Below are positions 16,661 to 26,323 of a stretch of DNA of 64,000 nucleotides, one piece after another (position 1 is the stretch's first letter; each line of letters opens with the position of its first letter). This DNA is from Streptomyces sp. SirexAA-E. Its GTDB lineage: Bacteria > Actinomycetota > Actinomycetes > Streptomycetales > Streptomycetaceae. The notes beneath the pieces are model-generated. The model was not told the origin of the DNA. It ran no database searches and saw nothing but the letters and a program-made list of their open reading frames with translations. Made by a program: the position numbers and the translations under genes. The stretch spans positions 4,216,001 through 4,280,000 of the forward strand of contig NC_015953.1 of assembly GCF_000177195.2 (NCBI RefSeq), given 5' to 3'.

Positions 16661-17467
16661 GTGTCCGACGCTTCGGCCCTGAACGCCGCCGTGCTCGACG
16701 ACCTGCGTCAGGAGAGCGAGGAACTCGACCTGCTGGTCGCCGGCGCGAGTGCGGAGGGCTGGTCCGCGCCGACCCCCGCCGAGGGCTGGAGCGTCGCCCA
16801 CCAGATCGCCCACCTGAACTGGACCGACGAGGTCGCCCTGACCGCCGTCACCGAGCCCGGAGCCTTCGCCGCCGAGGTGGAGAGGGCGCTCGCCCGCCCC
16901 GAGACCTTCGTGGACGAGGCGGCCGGGGAGATCGTGGCGCTCCTGCCGGCCGAGGACCTCCTCGTCCAGTGGCGCGAGGGGCGGGCCCGGCTCCACGAGG
17001 CGCTGCGGGCGGCGCCGCCGGGCGTCAGGTTCCCCTGGTACGGCCCGTCCATGAGCGTCGCCTCGATGGCGACCGCGCGGCTCATGGAGACCTGGGCCCA
17101 CGGCCAGGACGTCGCCGACGCGCTCGGCGTGCACCGGCAGCCGACCGGGCGGCTGCGGCACGTCGCCAGGATCGGGGTGCGGGCCCGGGACTACGCCTAC
17201 GCCGTGCGCGGGCAGCAGCCGCCCGGTGAGCCCTTCCGGGTCGAACTCAAGGGGCTGGAGGGCGAGACGGTCGTGCACGGGCCGCAGGACGCCGCCCAGC
17301 GGGTCAGCGGTCCGCTGCTCGACTTCTGCCTCCTGGTCACCCAGCGCGCCCACCGCGACGACCTCGCCCTGACGGCCGTGGGGCCCGACGCCGACCGGTG
17401 GCTGGACATCGCGCAGGCCTTCGCCGGCCCGGCGGGAGCGGGACGGCCCCCGAAGGGGGAGCGGTGA
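16661..17467 (+). CDS. TIGR03084-family DinB-like metal-binding protein
   Basis: A 268-residue protein of the DinB/maleylpyruvate-isomerase-N superfamily, matching the actinobacterial TIGR03084 group. The metal-site pattern is preserved: His in HQIAHLNWTDE, then METWAHGQDVADAL (E-x3-H-x3-D), which typically binds a divalent metal and, in relatives, acts with mycothiol. TIGR03084 genes recur beside acyl-CoA carboxylase/AtuA clusters, as here, but their reaction is unknown. The start is GTG 16661 with a G-rich tract 5-8 bases before it. The stop overlaps the GTG of the AtuA gene (GTGA). Confidence 0.88.
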   Translation: MSDASALNAAVLDDLRQESEELDLLVAGASAEGWSAPTPAEGWSVAHQIAHLNWTDEVALTAVTEPGAFAAEVERALARPETFVDEAAGEIVALLPAEDLLVQWREGRARLHEALRAAPPGVRFPWYGPSMSVASMATARLMETWAHGQDVADALGVHRQPTGRLRHVARIGVRARDYAYAVRGQQPPGEPFRVELKGLEGETVVHGPQDAAQRVSGPLLDFCLLVTQRAHRDDLALTAVGPDADRWLDIAQAFAGPAGAGRPPKGER

Positions 17468-19167
17468 CCGGGCCCCTGCGCATCGGCAACGCCTCCGGTT
17501 TCTACGGCGACCGCTTCGACGCCGTACGCGAGATGCTCACCGACGGCCCGCTCGACGTCCTGACCGGGGACTACCTCGCCGAACTCACCCTGCTGATCCT
17601 GGGCCGCAGCCGGCTCAAGGACCCGAAGCGCGGATACGCCTCCACCTTCCTGCGGCAGATGGAGGAGAACCTCCACCTCGCCCACGAACGCGGCGTCAAG
17701 ATCGTCACCAACGCCGGCGGCCTCAATCCGGCCGGACTCGCCGACGCCGTACGGGCGTTGGCGGACCGGCTGGCCGTGCCCGTGCGCGTGGCCCACGTCG
17801 AGGGCGACGGCCTGCCGGTGCCCGAGGGGTACCTCACCGCCAACGCCTACCTCGGCGGCGCCGGGATCGCCGCCTGCCTGCGGGCCGGGGCGGACATCGT
17901 CGTCACCGGGCGCGTCACCGACGCCGCCCTCGTCACCGGCCCGGCCGCCGCGCACTTCGGCTGGGGGCCCGGCGACCTGGACGCGCTGGCCGGCGCCGTC
18001 GTCGCGGGACACGTGCTGGAGTGCGGGACCCAGGCCACCGGGGGCAACTACGCGTTCTTCGGGGAGCACGACGTCCGCCGCCCCGGCTTCCCGCTCGCCG
18101 AGATCCACGCGGACGGCTCAGGCGTCGTCACCAAGCACGACGGGACGGGCGGTGTCGTCGACCTCGGCACCGTCACCGCCCAGCTGCTGTACGAGACCGC
18201 CGGGGCCCGGTACGCCGGACCCGACGTCACCGCCCGCCTCGACACCGTGCACCTCACCCAGGACGGCCCCGACCGGGTGCGGATCACCGGGGTGCGCGGC
18301 GAGGCGCCGCCGCCCACCCTGAAGACCGGACTCAACCGGCTCGGCGGCTGGCGCAACGAGGTCGTCTTCGTGCTGACCGGTCTCGACATCGAGGCCAAGT
18401 CCCGCCTGGTCCGGGACCAGTTCGAGGACGCCCTGGCCCGCGCCGGCCGAGCCCCCGCCGAGGTGCGGTGGGAGCTCGCCCGCACCGACCGCCCCGACGC
18501 GCCCACCGAGGAGACCGGCAGCGCCCTGCTCCGGCTCGTCGTCCGCGACCAGGACGCCGAGGCCGTCGGCCGCGCGGTCTCCGGGGCGGCCGTCGAACTC
18601 GCCCTCGGCAGCTACCCGGGCTTCCACGTCACCGCCCCGCCCGGAAAGGGCGCCCCCTACGGGGTGTTCGAGGCCGGGAGCCTGCCGGCGGAGGAGGCCG
18701 CCCACGTGGCGGTCCTGCCCGACGGGCGGAAGGAGAGCGTCCCGGCCGCCGGACGGTACCGCGAGCTGGAACCCGTCGTGCCGCCCCCGCTGCCCCCGCC
18801 GCTGCCCGCCGGGCCCACCCGTACCGCCCCGCTCGGGCTGATCGCCGGCGCCCGCAGCGGCGACAAGGGCGGCGACGCCAACGTGGGCCTCTGGGTACGG
18901 AGCGAGGACGCCTGGCGGTGGCTGGCCCATGAACTGACCGTCGAGCGGTTCCAGGAGCTGCTGCCGGAGACCGCCCGGCTCACCGTCGTACGCCATGTGC
19001 TGCCCAACCTGCGGGCGCTGAACTTCGTCGTCCACGGGCTGCTCGGTGAGGGCGTCGCCGCGCAGGCCCGCTTCGACCCGCAGGCCAAGGCGGTGGGGGA
19101 GTGGCTGCGCTCGCGGTGCCTCCCCGTCCCCGTGTCGCTGCTGGACCCCCCGGAGGTGCCCGCATGA
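17464..19167 (+). CDS. AtuA-family (DUF1446) protein
   Basis: A 567-residue protein with the DUF1446/AtuA core (LRIGNASGFYGDRFDAVREML, DVLTGDYLAELTLLILGR, KIVTNAGGLNPAG, ADIVVTGRVTDAALV) and a C-terminal AtuA-like domain (LIAGARSGDKGGDANVGLWVR). AtuA is required for acyclic terpene (citronellol/geraniol) catabolism in Pseudomonas but its chemistry is unproven. The GTG start at 17464 overlaps the preceding stop; the stop overlaps the carboxylase beta start by ATGA. An upstream in-frame start at 17398 would run into the previous gene and lacks family sequence. Confidence 0.9.
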   Translation: MTGPLRIGNASGFYGDRFDAVREMLTDGPLDVLTGDYLAELTLLILGRSRLKDPKRGYASTFLRQMEENLHLAHERGVKIVTNAGGLNPAGLADAVRALADRLAVPVRVAHVEGDGLPVPEGYLTANAYLGGAGIAACLRAGADIVVTGRVTDAALVTGPAAAHFGWGPGDLDALAGAVVAGHVLECGTQATGGNYAFFGEHDVRRPGFPLAEIHADGSGVVTKHDGTGGVVDLGTVTAQLLYETAGARYAGPDVTARLDTVHLTQDGPDRVRITGVRGEAPPPTLKTGLNRLGGWRNEVVFVLTGLDIEAKSRLVRDQFEDALARAGRAPAEVRWELARTDRPDAPTEETGSALLRLVVRDQDAEAVGRAVSGAAVELALGSYPGFHVTAPPGKGAPYGVFEAGSLPAEEAAHVAVLPDGRKESVPAAGRYRELEPVVPPPLPPPLPAGPTRTAPLGLIAGARSGDKGGDANVGLWVRSEDAWRWLAHELTVERFQELLPETARLTVVRHVLPNLRALNFVVHGLLGEGVAAQARFDPQAKAVGEWLRSRCLPVPVSLLDPPEVPA

Positions 19168-20762
19168 CCGTCCTGCCCACCGCGCTCGACCCCGCGGGGC
19201 CCGAGTACGCGGCGAACCGCGAGGCGATGCTCGGCAAGCTCGCCGAGCTGGACGCCGAGCACGCCAAGGCCCTCGCGGGCGGCGGCGAGAAGTACGTGAC
19301 CCGGCACCGCGGGCGCGGCAAGCTGCTCGCCCGGGAACGGATCGAGCTGCTGGTCGATCCGGACACCCCGTTCCTGGAGCTGTCCCCGCTCGCCGCCTGG
19401 GGCAGCGACTACGCGGTCGGCGCCTCCCTCGTCACCGGCATCGGGATCATCGAGGGCGTGGAGTGCCTGATCACCGCCAACGACCCGACCGTGCGCGGCG
19501 GTGCCTCCAACCCCTGGACGCTGAAGAAGGCCCTGCGCGCCAACGAGATCGCCTTCGCCAACCGGCTGCCCTGCGTCAGCCTGGTGGAGTCCGGCGGCGC
19601 CGACCTGCCCTCCCAGAAGGAGATCTTCATCCCCGGCGGGGCGCTCTTCCGCGACATCACCCGGCTGTCGGCGGCCGGCATCCCGACCGTGGCCGTCGTC
19701 TTCGGCAACTCGACGGCCGGCGGGGCGTACGTCCCCGGGATGTCCGACCACACCGTGATGATCAAGGAGCGTTCCAAGGTCTTCCTCGGCGGCCCGCCGC
19801 TGGTGAAGATGGCCACCGGCGAGGAGAGCGACGACGAATCGCTCGGCGGCGCCGAGATGCACGCCCGTACCTCCGGACTCGCCGACCACTTCGCGGTGGA
19901 CGAGCACGACGCCCTCCGGCAGGCCCGCCGGATCGTCGCCCGCCTCAACCGGCGCAAGGCGCACCCCGATCCGCTGCCCGCCGAGCCCCCGAAGTACGAC
20001 GAGGAGGAGCTGCTCGGCATCGTCCCCGGCGATCTGAAGGTGCCCTTCGACCCGCGCGAGGTGATCGCCCGGCTCGTCGACGGCTCCGACTTCGACGCGT
20101 TCAAGCCGCTCTACGGGAGCAGCCTGGTCACCGGCTGGGCGCGGCTGCACGGCTATCCCGTCGGCATCCTCGCCAACGCACAGGGCGTGCTGTTCAGCGA
20201 GGAGTCGCAGAAGGCCGCCCAGTTCATCCAGCTCGCGAACCAGCGCGACATCCCGCTGCTCTTCCTGCACAACACCACCGGCTACATGGTCGGCAAGGAG
20301 TACGAGCAGGGCGGCATCATCAAGCACGGCGCCATGATGATCAACGCGGTGTCCAACTCCCGGGTCCCGCACCTGTCCGTCCTGATGGGCGCCTCCTACG
20401 GCGCCGGCCACTACGGCATGTGCGGCCGCGCCTACGACCCCCGCTTCCTCTTCGCCTGGCCCGGCAGCAAGTCCGCCGTCATGGGCCCCCAGCAGCTCGC
20501 CGGCGTCCTGTCGATCGTCGCCCGCGCCTCCTCCGCCGCCAAGGGCCTGCCCTACGACGACGAGGCCGACGCCGGACTGCGCGCCATGGTCGAGCAGCAG
20601 ATCGAGTCCGAGTCCCTGCCGATGTTCCTGTCGGGACGGCTGTACGACGACGGGGTCATCGACCCCCGCGACACCAGGACCGTCCTCGGGATGTGCCTGT
20701 CCGCGATCCACACGGCACCGGTCGAGGGCGCCCGCGGCGGCTTCGGCGTCTTCCGGATGTGA
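19164..20762 (+). CDS. Acyl-CoA carboxylase beta (carboxyltransferase) subunit
   Basis: A 532-residue carboxyltransferase with both crotonase-like halves: VSLVESGGADLPSQKE and FGNSTAGGAYVPGMSD in the first, LFLHNTTGYMVGKEYEQGGIIKHGAMM and MGASYGAGHYGMCGRAYDPRFLFAWP in the second. The sequence is of the methylcrotonyl/geranyl-CoA carboxylase type (the TGYMVG loop and FAWP) rather than propionyl-CoA type. It would carboxylate a beta-methyl-branched enoyl-CoA with carboxybiotin from the next gene. ATG overlaps the AtuA stop (ATGA), and an 8-bp gap leads to the alpha subunit. Substrate choice between methylcrotonyl, geranyl or another branched acyl-CoA cannot be read here. Confidence 0.93.
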   Translation: MTVLPTALDPAGPEYAANREAMLGKLAELDAEHAKALAGGGEKYVTRHRGRGKLLARERIELLVDPDTPFLELSPLAAWGSDYAVGASLVTGIGIIEGVECLITANDPTVRGGASNPWTLKKALRANEIAFANRLPCVSLVESGGADLPSQKEIFIPGGALFRDITRLSAAGIPTVAVVFGNSTAGGAYVPGMSDHTVMIKERSKVFLGGPPLVKMATGEESDDESLGGAEMHARTSGLADHFAVDEHDALRQARRIVARLNRRKAHPDPLPAEPPKYDEEELLGIVPGDLKVPFDPREVIARLVDGSDFDAFKPLYGSSLVTGWARLHGYPVGILANAQGVLFSEESQKAAQFIQLANQRDIPLLFLHNTTGYMVGKEYEQGGIIKHGAMMINAVSNSRVPHLSVLMGASYGAGHYGMCGRAYDPRFLFAWPGSKSAVMGPQQLAGVLSIVARASSAAKGLPYDDEADAGLRAMVEQQIESESLPMFLSGRLYDDGVIDPRDTRTVLGMCLSAIHTAPVEGARGGFGVFRM

Positions 20763-20769
20763 GGGCCAC

Positions 20770-22746
20770 ATGACCATCCACACGCTCCTCGTCGCCAACC
20801 GGGGCGAGATCGCCTGCCGTGTCCTGCGCACCTGCCGTGCGCTGGGCATCGCCACCGTGGCCGTGTACTCCGACGCGGACGCCGGGGCCCTGCACGTACG
20901 GGAGGCCGACACCGCCGTACGCCTCCCCGGGTCCTCGTCCGCCGACACCTATCTGCGCGGCGACCTGGTGGTGGCCGCCGCGCTCGCGGCCGGGGCCGAC
21001 GCCGTGCACCCGGGATACGGGTTCCTCTCCGAGAGCGCCCCCTTCGCCCAGGCCGTGCAGGACGCCGGACTGACCTGGGTCGGCCCGCCGGTCAAGGCGA
21101 TCGAACTGATGGCGTCCAAGACCCGTGCCAAGGAACTGATGGCCGCCGCCGGGGTGCCGCTGCTGGCCCCGGTGGACCCGGCCGCCGCCACGGCCGAGGA
21201 CCTTCCGCTGCTGCTGAAGGCGTCGGCGGGCGGCGGCGGCCGCGGCATGCGGATCGTGCGGGAGATCGGCGACCTGCCCGGGGAGCTGACGGCGGCGGCC
21301 GCCGAGGCCGCCGCCGCGTTCGGCGACGGAGAGGTCTTCGCCGAGCCGTACGTCGAACGCGGCCGGCACGTCGAGGTCCAGGTCATGGCCGACGACCGGG
21401 GCACGGTGTGGGCGCTGGGCACCCGGGACTGCTCCCTCCAGCGCCGCCACCAGAAGGTCGTCGAGGAGGCCCCCGCCCCTGGGCTCGACGACGCGCTGCG
21501 CGCCCGGCTGCACGACGCCGCCGTGGCCGCCGCGCAGGCGGTGGGCTACCGGGGGGCGGGCACCGTCGAGTTCCTCCTGTCGGCCGACGGCCGCCCGTAC
21601 TTCCTGGAGATGAACACCCGGCTCCAGGTCGAACACCCCGTCACCGAGGAGGTGTTCGGGCTCGACCTGGTCGCCCTGCAACTGCGGGTCGCGGAGGGCG
21701 GACCGCTGCCCGCCGCCGCACCGCCCGAGCCGCGCGGGCACGCCGTCGAGGCCCGGCTGTACGCCGAGGACCCCGCCCGTGACTGGCAGCCGCAGACCGG
21801 AGCACTGCTCACGTTCGAGGTGCCGGACGAGCCGGGCCTGCGCCTGGACACCGGGTACACCGCGGGTGACACCGTCCCGGTGCACTACGACCCGATGCTC
21901 GCCAAGGTCGTCGCCCACGCCCCCACCCGCCCCGAGGCCGTACGCCTCCTCGCCCGCGCCCTCGAACGCGCCCGCATCCACGGCCCGGTCACCAACCGGG
22001 ACCTGCTGGTCCGCTCCCTGCGCCACCCGGACTTCACCGGCGGCCACCCCGACACCGGCTTCTACGACCGCCACCTCGCCGCCCTGACCACCCCCGGCGA
22101 CGAGTCCGCCCGCCGGCTCGCCGCCACCGCCGCCGCGCTCGCCCAGGCCGCCACCCGGCCCGCCACCGGCCCCGCCCGCTTCGGCGCCTGGCGCAACCTT
22201 GCCTCCGGACCCCAGGTCAGGAGCTACCGCGCCGAACCCGACGGCACCCCGTACGAGATCGCCTACCGGAGCGGGCGCTCCACGCTCCTCCCCGACACCG
22301 GCGAACGGGTCGTCACCGCCGCCCCGGACCACGTCACCCTCGAAACCGGCGGCCTCACCCACCACTTCGCCGTCACCACCCACGGCTCCCAGGTCCATGT
22401 GGACGGGGCCCGCGGCGCGTACACCTTCACCGCCCTGCCCCGCTTCACCGACCCCGCCGAACGCACCGAACCCGGCTCCCTGCTCGCCCCCATGCCCGGC
22501 ACCGTCGTACGGCTCGCGGACGGCCTCGCGCCGGGCGCCGCCGTCGAGGCCGGGCAGCCGCTGATCTGGCTGGAGGCGATGAAGATGGAGCACCGCGTCC
22601 TCGCCCCCGCCTCCGGCACCCTCACCGCACTGCACGCCGCACCCGGCCACCAGGTCGAGGTCGGCGCACTGCTGGCCGTCGTCACGGATCCGGCCGCCAC
22701 CGCACCGGCGGCCACCGATTCCGCCGCACCGGAGGAGAACGCATGA
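20770..22746 (+). CDS. Acyl-CoA carboxylase alpha subunit (biotin carboxylase + BCCP)
   Basis: A 658-residue fusion of biotin carboxylase (LLVANRGEIACRVLRTCRALGI, ATP grasp KASAGGGGRGMRIV, catalytic region YFLEMNTRLQVEHPVTE) and a C-terminal biotinyl domain with EAMKMEH, the biotinylated residue being Lys605. Together with the beta subunit it forms the carboxylase of the cluster. The ATG at 20770 follows GAGGG. Its stop overlaps the acyl-CoA dehydrogenase start (ATGA). Confidence 0.95.
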   Translation: MTIHTLLVANRGEIACRVLRTCRALGIATVAVYSDADAGALHVREADTAVRLPGSSSADTYLRGDLVVAAALAAGADAVHPGYGFLSESAPFAQAVQDAGLTWVGPPVKAIELMASKTRAKELMAAAGVPLLAPVDPAAATAEDLPLLLKASAGGGGRGMRIVREIGDLPGELTAAAAEAAAAFGDGEVFAEPYVERGRHVEVQVMADDRGTVWALGTRDCSLQRRHQKVVEEAPAPGLDDALRARLHDAAVAAAQAVGYRGAGTVEFLLSADGRPYFLEMNTRLQVEHPVTEEVFGLDLVALQLRVAEGGPLPAAAPPEPRGHAVEARLYAEDPARDWQPQTGALLTFEVPDEPGLRLDTGYTAGDTVPVHYDPMLAKVVAHAPTRPEAVRLLARALERARIHGPVTNRDLLVRSLRHPDFTGGHPDTGFYDRHLAALTTPGDESARRLAATAAALAQAATRPATGPARFGAWRNLASGPQVRSYRAEPDGTPYEIAYRSGRSTLLPDTGERVVTAAPDHVTLETGGLTHHFAVTTHGSQVHVDGARGAYTFTALPRFTDPAERTEPGSLLAPMPGTVVRLADGLAPGAAVEAGQPLIWLEAMKMEHRVLAPASGTLTALHAAPGHQVEVGALLAVVTDPAATAPAATDSAAPEENA

Positions 22747-23903
22747 GCACCGTCCTCGAAACCGAAGAGCACCAGGCACTCCGCGACGCCGTCGCCGCCC
22801 TCGGCAAGCGCTACGGCCGCGACTACATGACCTCCGTGATCCGCGAGGGCTCCCACCCCCGCGAGCTGTGGACCGACGCCGCCGAGCTCGGCTACCTCGG
22901 CGTCAACCTCCCCGAGGAATACGGCGGCGGAGGCGGCGGCATGGCCGAACTCTCCATCGTCCTGGAAGAGCTGGGGGCCGCCGGATCGCCCCTGCTGATG
23001 ATGGTCGTCTCACCCGCCATCTGCGGCACCGTCATCGCCCGCTTCGGCACCGAGGGCCAGAAGCGGCAGTGGCTGCCCGGCCTCGCCGACGGCACCACCA
23101 CCATGGCCTTCGGCATCACCGAACCCGACGCCGGGTCCAACTCCCACCGCATCACCACCACCGCCCGCCGGGACGGCGGGGACTGGGTCCTCACCGGCCG
23201 CAAGGTCTTCGTCTCCGGGGTCGACATCGCCGACGCCACGCTCGTCGTCGGCCGCACCGAGGACGCCCGCACCGGCTCGCTCAAGCCCTGCCTCTTCATC
23301 GTCCCCCGCGAGACCCCCGGCTTCGGCCGCTCGCAGATCGACATGGAACTCCACGCCCCGGAGAAGCAGTTCGAGCTGGTCCTGGACGACGTACGGCTGC
23401 CCGCCGAAGCGCTCGTCGGCGACGAGGACGCCGGGCTGCTCCAACTGTTCGCCGGGCTCAACCCGGAGCGCATCATGACCGCCGCGTTCGGCATCGGGAT
23501 GGGGCGGTACGCACTCGGCAAGGCCGTCGAGTACGCCCGTACCCGCCAGGTGTGGAAGGCGCCCATCGGCGCCCACCAGGCCATCGCGCACCCGCTCGCC
23601 ACCGCCCACATCGACCTGGAACTGGCCCGCCTCATGATGCAGAAGGCGGCCCGGCTCTACGACGACGGCGACGACACCGGCGCCGGCGAAGCCGCCAACA
23701 TGGCCAAGTACGCGGCGGGCGAGGCCTGTGTGAAGGCCGTCGACCAGGCCGTCCACACCCTCGGCGGCAACGGCCTCACCCGCGAGTACGGCCTCGCCTC
23801 CCTGATCACGGCCGCCCGCGTCGCCCGGATAGCACCCGTCAGCCGCGAAATGATCCTGAACTACGTCTCCCACCAGTCGCTGGGCCTGCCCAAGTCGTAC
23901 TGA
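22743..23903 (+). CDS. Acyl-CoA dehydrogenase
   Basis: A 386-residue FAD enzyme with the family fingerprints AFGITEPDAGSNSHRITTTARRDGGDWVLTG (FAD/substrate loop) and the C-terminal QAVHTLGGNGLTREYGLASLITAARVARIAPVSREMILNYV. It would introduce the alpha-beta double bond in the acyl-CoA before carboxylation or hydration. The usual catalytic Glu position near the C-terminal helix (GNGLTREYG) is conserved. It is the fifth gene of the cluster, coupled by ATGA to the carboxylase alpha gene, and is followed by a 105-base gap. Confidence 0.94.
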   Translation: MSTVLETEEHQALRDAVAALGKRYGRDYMTSVIREGSHPRELWTDAAELGYLGVNLPEEYGGGGGGMAELSIVLEELGAAGSPLLMMVVSPAICGTVIARFGTEGQKRQWLPGLADGTTTMAFGITEPDAGSNSHRITTTARRDGGDWVLTGRKVFVSGVDIADATLVVGRTEDARTGSLKPCLFIVPRETPGFGRSQIDMELHAPEKQFELVLDDVRLPAEALVGDEDAGLLQLFAGLNPERIMTAAFGIGMGRYALGKAVEYARTRQVWKAPIGAHQAIAHPLATAHIDLELARLMMQKAARLYDDGDDTGAGEAANMAKYAAGEACVKAVDQAVHTLGGNGLTREYGLASLITAARVARIAPVSREMILNYVSHQSLGLPKSY

Positions 23904-24008
23904 GTCCGGCGCACCGGCGCGTCCGGTCCGTCCGAGGCCCCCTCTCCGTACCGCCGGAGAGGAAGAGCCGACCTCCGCACCGCACGGCGACGACGACAGG
24001 GGACCACC

Positions 24009-25589
24009 ATGGTGTTCCGCAGCGAGTACGCAGACGTCCCGGCCCTCGACACACCCATCCACGACGCCGTCCTCGGCCAGGCCACCGAACGGTTCGGCGA
24101 CACCGTCGCCCTGATCGACGGCACCGACGGCACGAGCGTCACCTACGCCCAGCTCGACACCTTCCACCGGCGCATCGCCGCCCACCTCGCCGAGGCCGGC
24201 CTCCGCAAGGGCGACGTCCTCGCGCTGCACAGCCCCAACACGATCGCCTACCCCGCCGTCTTCTACGGCGCCACCCGCGCCGGAGCCGCCGTCACCACCG
24301 TCCACCCGCTCGCCACCGCCGAGGAGTTCGCCAAACAGCTCACCGACTCCACGGCCCGCTGGATCGTCACCGTCTCCCTCTTCCTGGACACCGCCCGGCA
24401 GGCAGCCGAACTCGCCGGCGGCGTCGAGCGGATCCTCGTCTGCGACCGGGCCGAGGGACACACCTCCGTCCTCGACATGCTCGGCTCCACCGCCCCCGAG
24501 CCCCGCATCACCTTCGACCCGGCCGAGGACGTCGCCGCCCTGCCCTACTCCTCCGGGACCACCGGCACCCCCAAGGGCGTCATGCTCACCCACCGCTCCA
24601 TCGGCACCAACCTGGAGCAGCTGCGCCCCTTCATCCCGCTGGAACCGGGCGACACGATCCTCGCCGTCCTGCCCTTCTTCCACATCTACGGGCTGACCGC
24701 CCTGATGAACGTCCCACTGCGCTGCGGCGCCACCGTCGTCGTCCTGCCCCGTTTCGACCTCGAACAGTTCCTCCGAGCCGTCCAGGAACACCGCATCAGC
24801 GGACTGTACGTCGCCCCGCCCATCGTGCTGGCCCTCGCCAAGCACCCGGCGGTCGGCGCCTACGACCTCTCCTCGCTGCGGTACGTCGTCAGCGCCGCCG
24901 CCCCGCTGGACGCCGACCTCGCCGCCGCCTGCTCCGCCCGGCTCGGCCTGCCGCCGGTACGCCAGGCCTACGGGATGACGGAACTCTCGCCCGGCACCCA
25001 CGTCGTACCGCTCGACGCCGAGAACCCGCCGCCAGGGGCGGTCGGGAAGCTGCTGCCCGGCACCGAGATGCGCATCGTCTCGCTGACCGACCCCGGTACC
25101 GACCTCGGTACCGGCGCCGACGGCGAGATCCTCATCAGGGGCCCGCAGGTGATGAAGGGTTACCTGGGCCGCCCCGACGCCACCGCCGCGATGATCGACC
25201 CCGACGGCTGGCTGCACACCGGCGACGTCGGCCGCGTCGACGAGGACGGCTGGCTGTACGTGGTGGACCGGGTGAAGGAACTGATCAAATACAAGGGCTA
25301 CCAGGTCGCCCCAGCCGACCTGGAGGCCCTGCTGCTGACCCACGACGCCATCGCGGACGCGGCGGTCATCGGCGTACGCGACGACGACGGCAACGAGGTC
25401 CCCAAGGCGTACGTGGTCCGCCGCCAGGACACCGAGGACCTCACCGCCGACGCCGTCATGGCGTACGTCGCGGAACGCGCGGCCCCGTACAAGAAGGTGA
25501 GACAGGTGGAATTCATCGACTCCGTCCCCCGCGCGGTCTCGGGCAAGATCCTCCGCCGCGAACTGAGGGACCGGGAGAAGCAGTCATGA
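24009..25589 (+). CDS. AMP-dependent acyl-CoA ligase (4-coumarate-CoA ligase-like)
   Basis: A 526-residue ANL-superfamily enzyme. The P-loop motif is PYSSGTTGTPKGVMLTHRS, the A5-type motif is RQAYGMTELSPGTHVV, A7 is GWLHTGDVGRVDEDGWLYVVDRVKELIKYKGYQVAPADLE, and the catalytic Lys is in RAVSGKILRRELRD. It should activate a carboxylic acid to its CoA thioester, supplying the cluster's substrate. A reasonable ribosome site (GGGG) precedes ATG 24009. The gene shares ATGA with the enoyl-CoA hydratase. Confidence 0.93.
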   Translation: MVFRSEYADVPALDTPIHDAVLGQATERFGDTVALIDGTDGTSVTYAQLDTFHRRIAAHLAEAGLRKGDVLALHSPNTIAYPAVFYGATRAGAAVTTVHPLATAEEFAKQLTDSTARWIVTVSLFLDTARQAAELAGGVERILVCDRAEGHTSVLDMLGSTAPEPRITFDPAEDVAALPYSSGTTGTPKGVMLTHRSIGTNLEQLRPFIPLEPGDTILAVLPFFHIYGLTALMNVPLRCGATVVVLPRFDLEQFLRAVQEHRISGLYVAPPIVLALAKHPAVGAYDLSSLRYVVSAAAPLDADLAAACSARLGLPPVRQAYGMTELSPGTHVVPLDAENPPPGAVGKLLPGTEMRIVSLTDPGTDLGTGADGEILIRGPQVMKGYLGRPDATAAMIDPDGWLHTGDVGRVDEDGWLYVVDRVKELIKYKGYQVAPADLEALLLTHDAIADAAVIGVRDDDGNEVPKAYVVRRQDTEDLTADAVMAYVAERAAPYKKVRQVEFIDSVPRAVSGKILRRELRDREKQS

Positions 25590-26323
25590 CCCTCGCCCCA
25601 CCCGCCCACGAGCGGGGCGTCACCACCCTCACCCTCGACTCACCGGCCAACCGCAACGCCCTCAGCGCCCGGCTCGTCGAAGAACTCGCCGACGCCCTCG
25701 ACGCCTGCGCCGCCGACGACGCCGTACGGGCCGTCGTCCTCACCCACACCGGGAACACCTTCTGCGCGGGCGCCGACCTCACCGCGCCGCCCGACCCGCA
25801 CGACCTCGTCGCCCTCATGCGGCGCGTCGTCGCCCTGCCCAAGCCCGTCGTCGCCCGGGTCACCGGGCACGTCCGGGCCGGCGGGCTCGGCCTCCTCGCG
25901 GCCTGCGACATCTCCGCCGCCGGACCGGACGCCTCCTTCGCCCTGACCGAATCCCGCCTCGGCCTCGCCCCCGCCGTCATCTCCCTGCCCCTGCTGCCCC
26001 GCCTCGACCCGCGCGCCGCCGCCCGCTACTACCTCACCGGTGAACGCTTCGACGCGACGGAGGCCGCCCGCATCGGACTCGTCTCCCTCGCCACGGCCGA
26101 CGACGTGGACAAGGCACTCGTACCGGTCCTGGACGGACTGCGCCGGGCCTCGCCCCAGGGGCTGGCCGCATCGAAGGAGCTGGTCACCGCTACTGTGCTG
26201 GACGACTTCGACCAGCACTCCGAAGACCTCATCGCCCGCTCGGCGGCCCTGTTCGCCTCCGACGACGCACGCGAGGGGATGACGGCCTTCCTCGAACGAC
26301 GGGACCCCGCATGGCGGCTGTGA
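25586..26323 (+). CDS. Enoyl-CoA hydratase/isomerase (crotonase family)
   Basis: A 245-residue crotonase. The oxyanion-hole strand TFCAGADLTAPP and GLGLLAACDISAAGPDASFALTESRLGLAP are conserved, with Glu of TESRLG at the usual catalytic position. It is slightly shorter than the common 255-270 residues. ATG 25586 overlaps the ligase stop. Its 3' end overlaps the TetR start by 13 bases, so the regulator is probably co-expressed with the pathway. Confidence 0.92.
   Translation: MTLAPPAHERGVTTLTLDSPANRNALSARLVEELADALDACAADDAVRAVVLTHTGNTFCAGADLTAPPDPHDLVALMRRVVALPKPVVARVTGHVRAGGLGLLAACDISAAGPDASFALTESRLGLAPAVISLPLLPRLDPRAAARYYLTGERFDATEAARIGLVSLATADDVDKALVPVLDGLRRASPQGLAASKELVTATVLDDFDQHSEDLIARSAALFASDDAREGMTAFLERRDPAWRL

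Noticed and set aside
22868..26323. Plus-strand frame of 1151 residues spanning acyl-CoA dehydrogenase to enoyl-CoA hydratase
   Set aside because: Most of it is Arg/Pro-rich out-of-frame translation; only its last 245 residues (from 25586) are the real hydratase.
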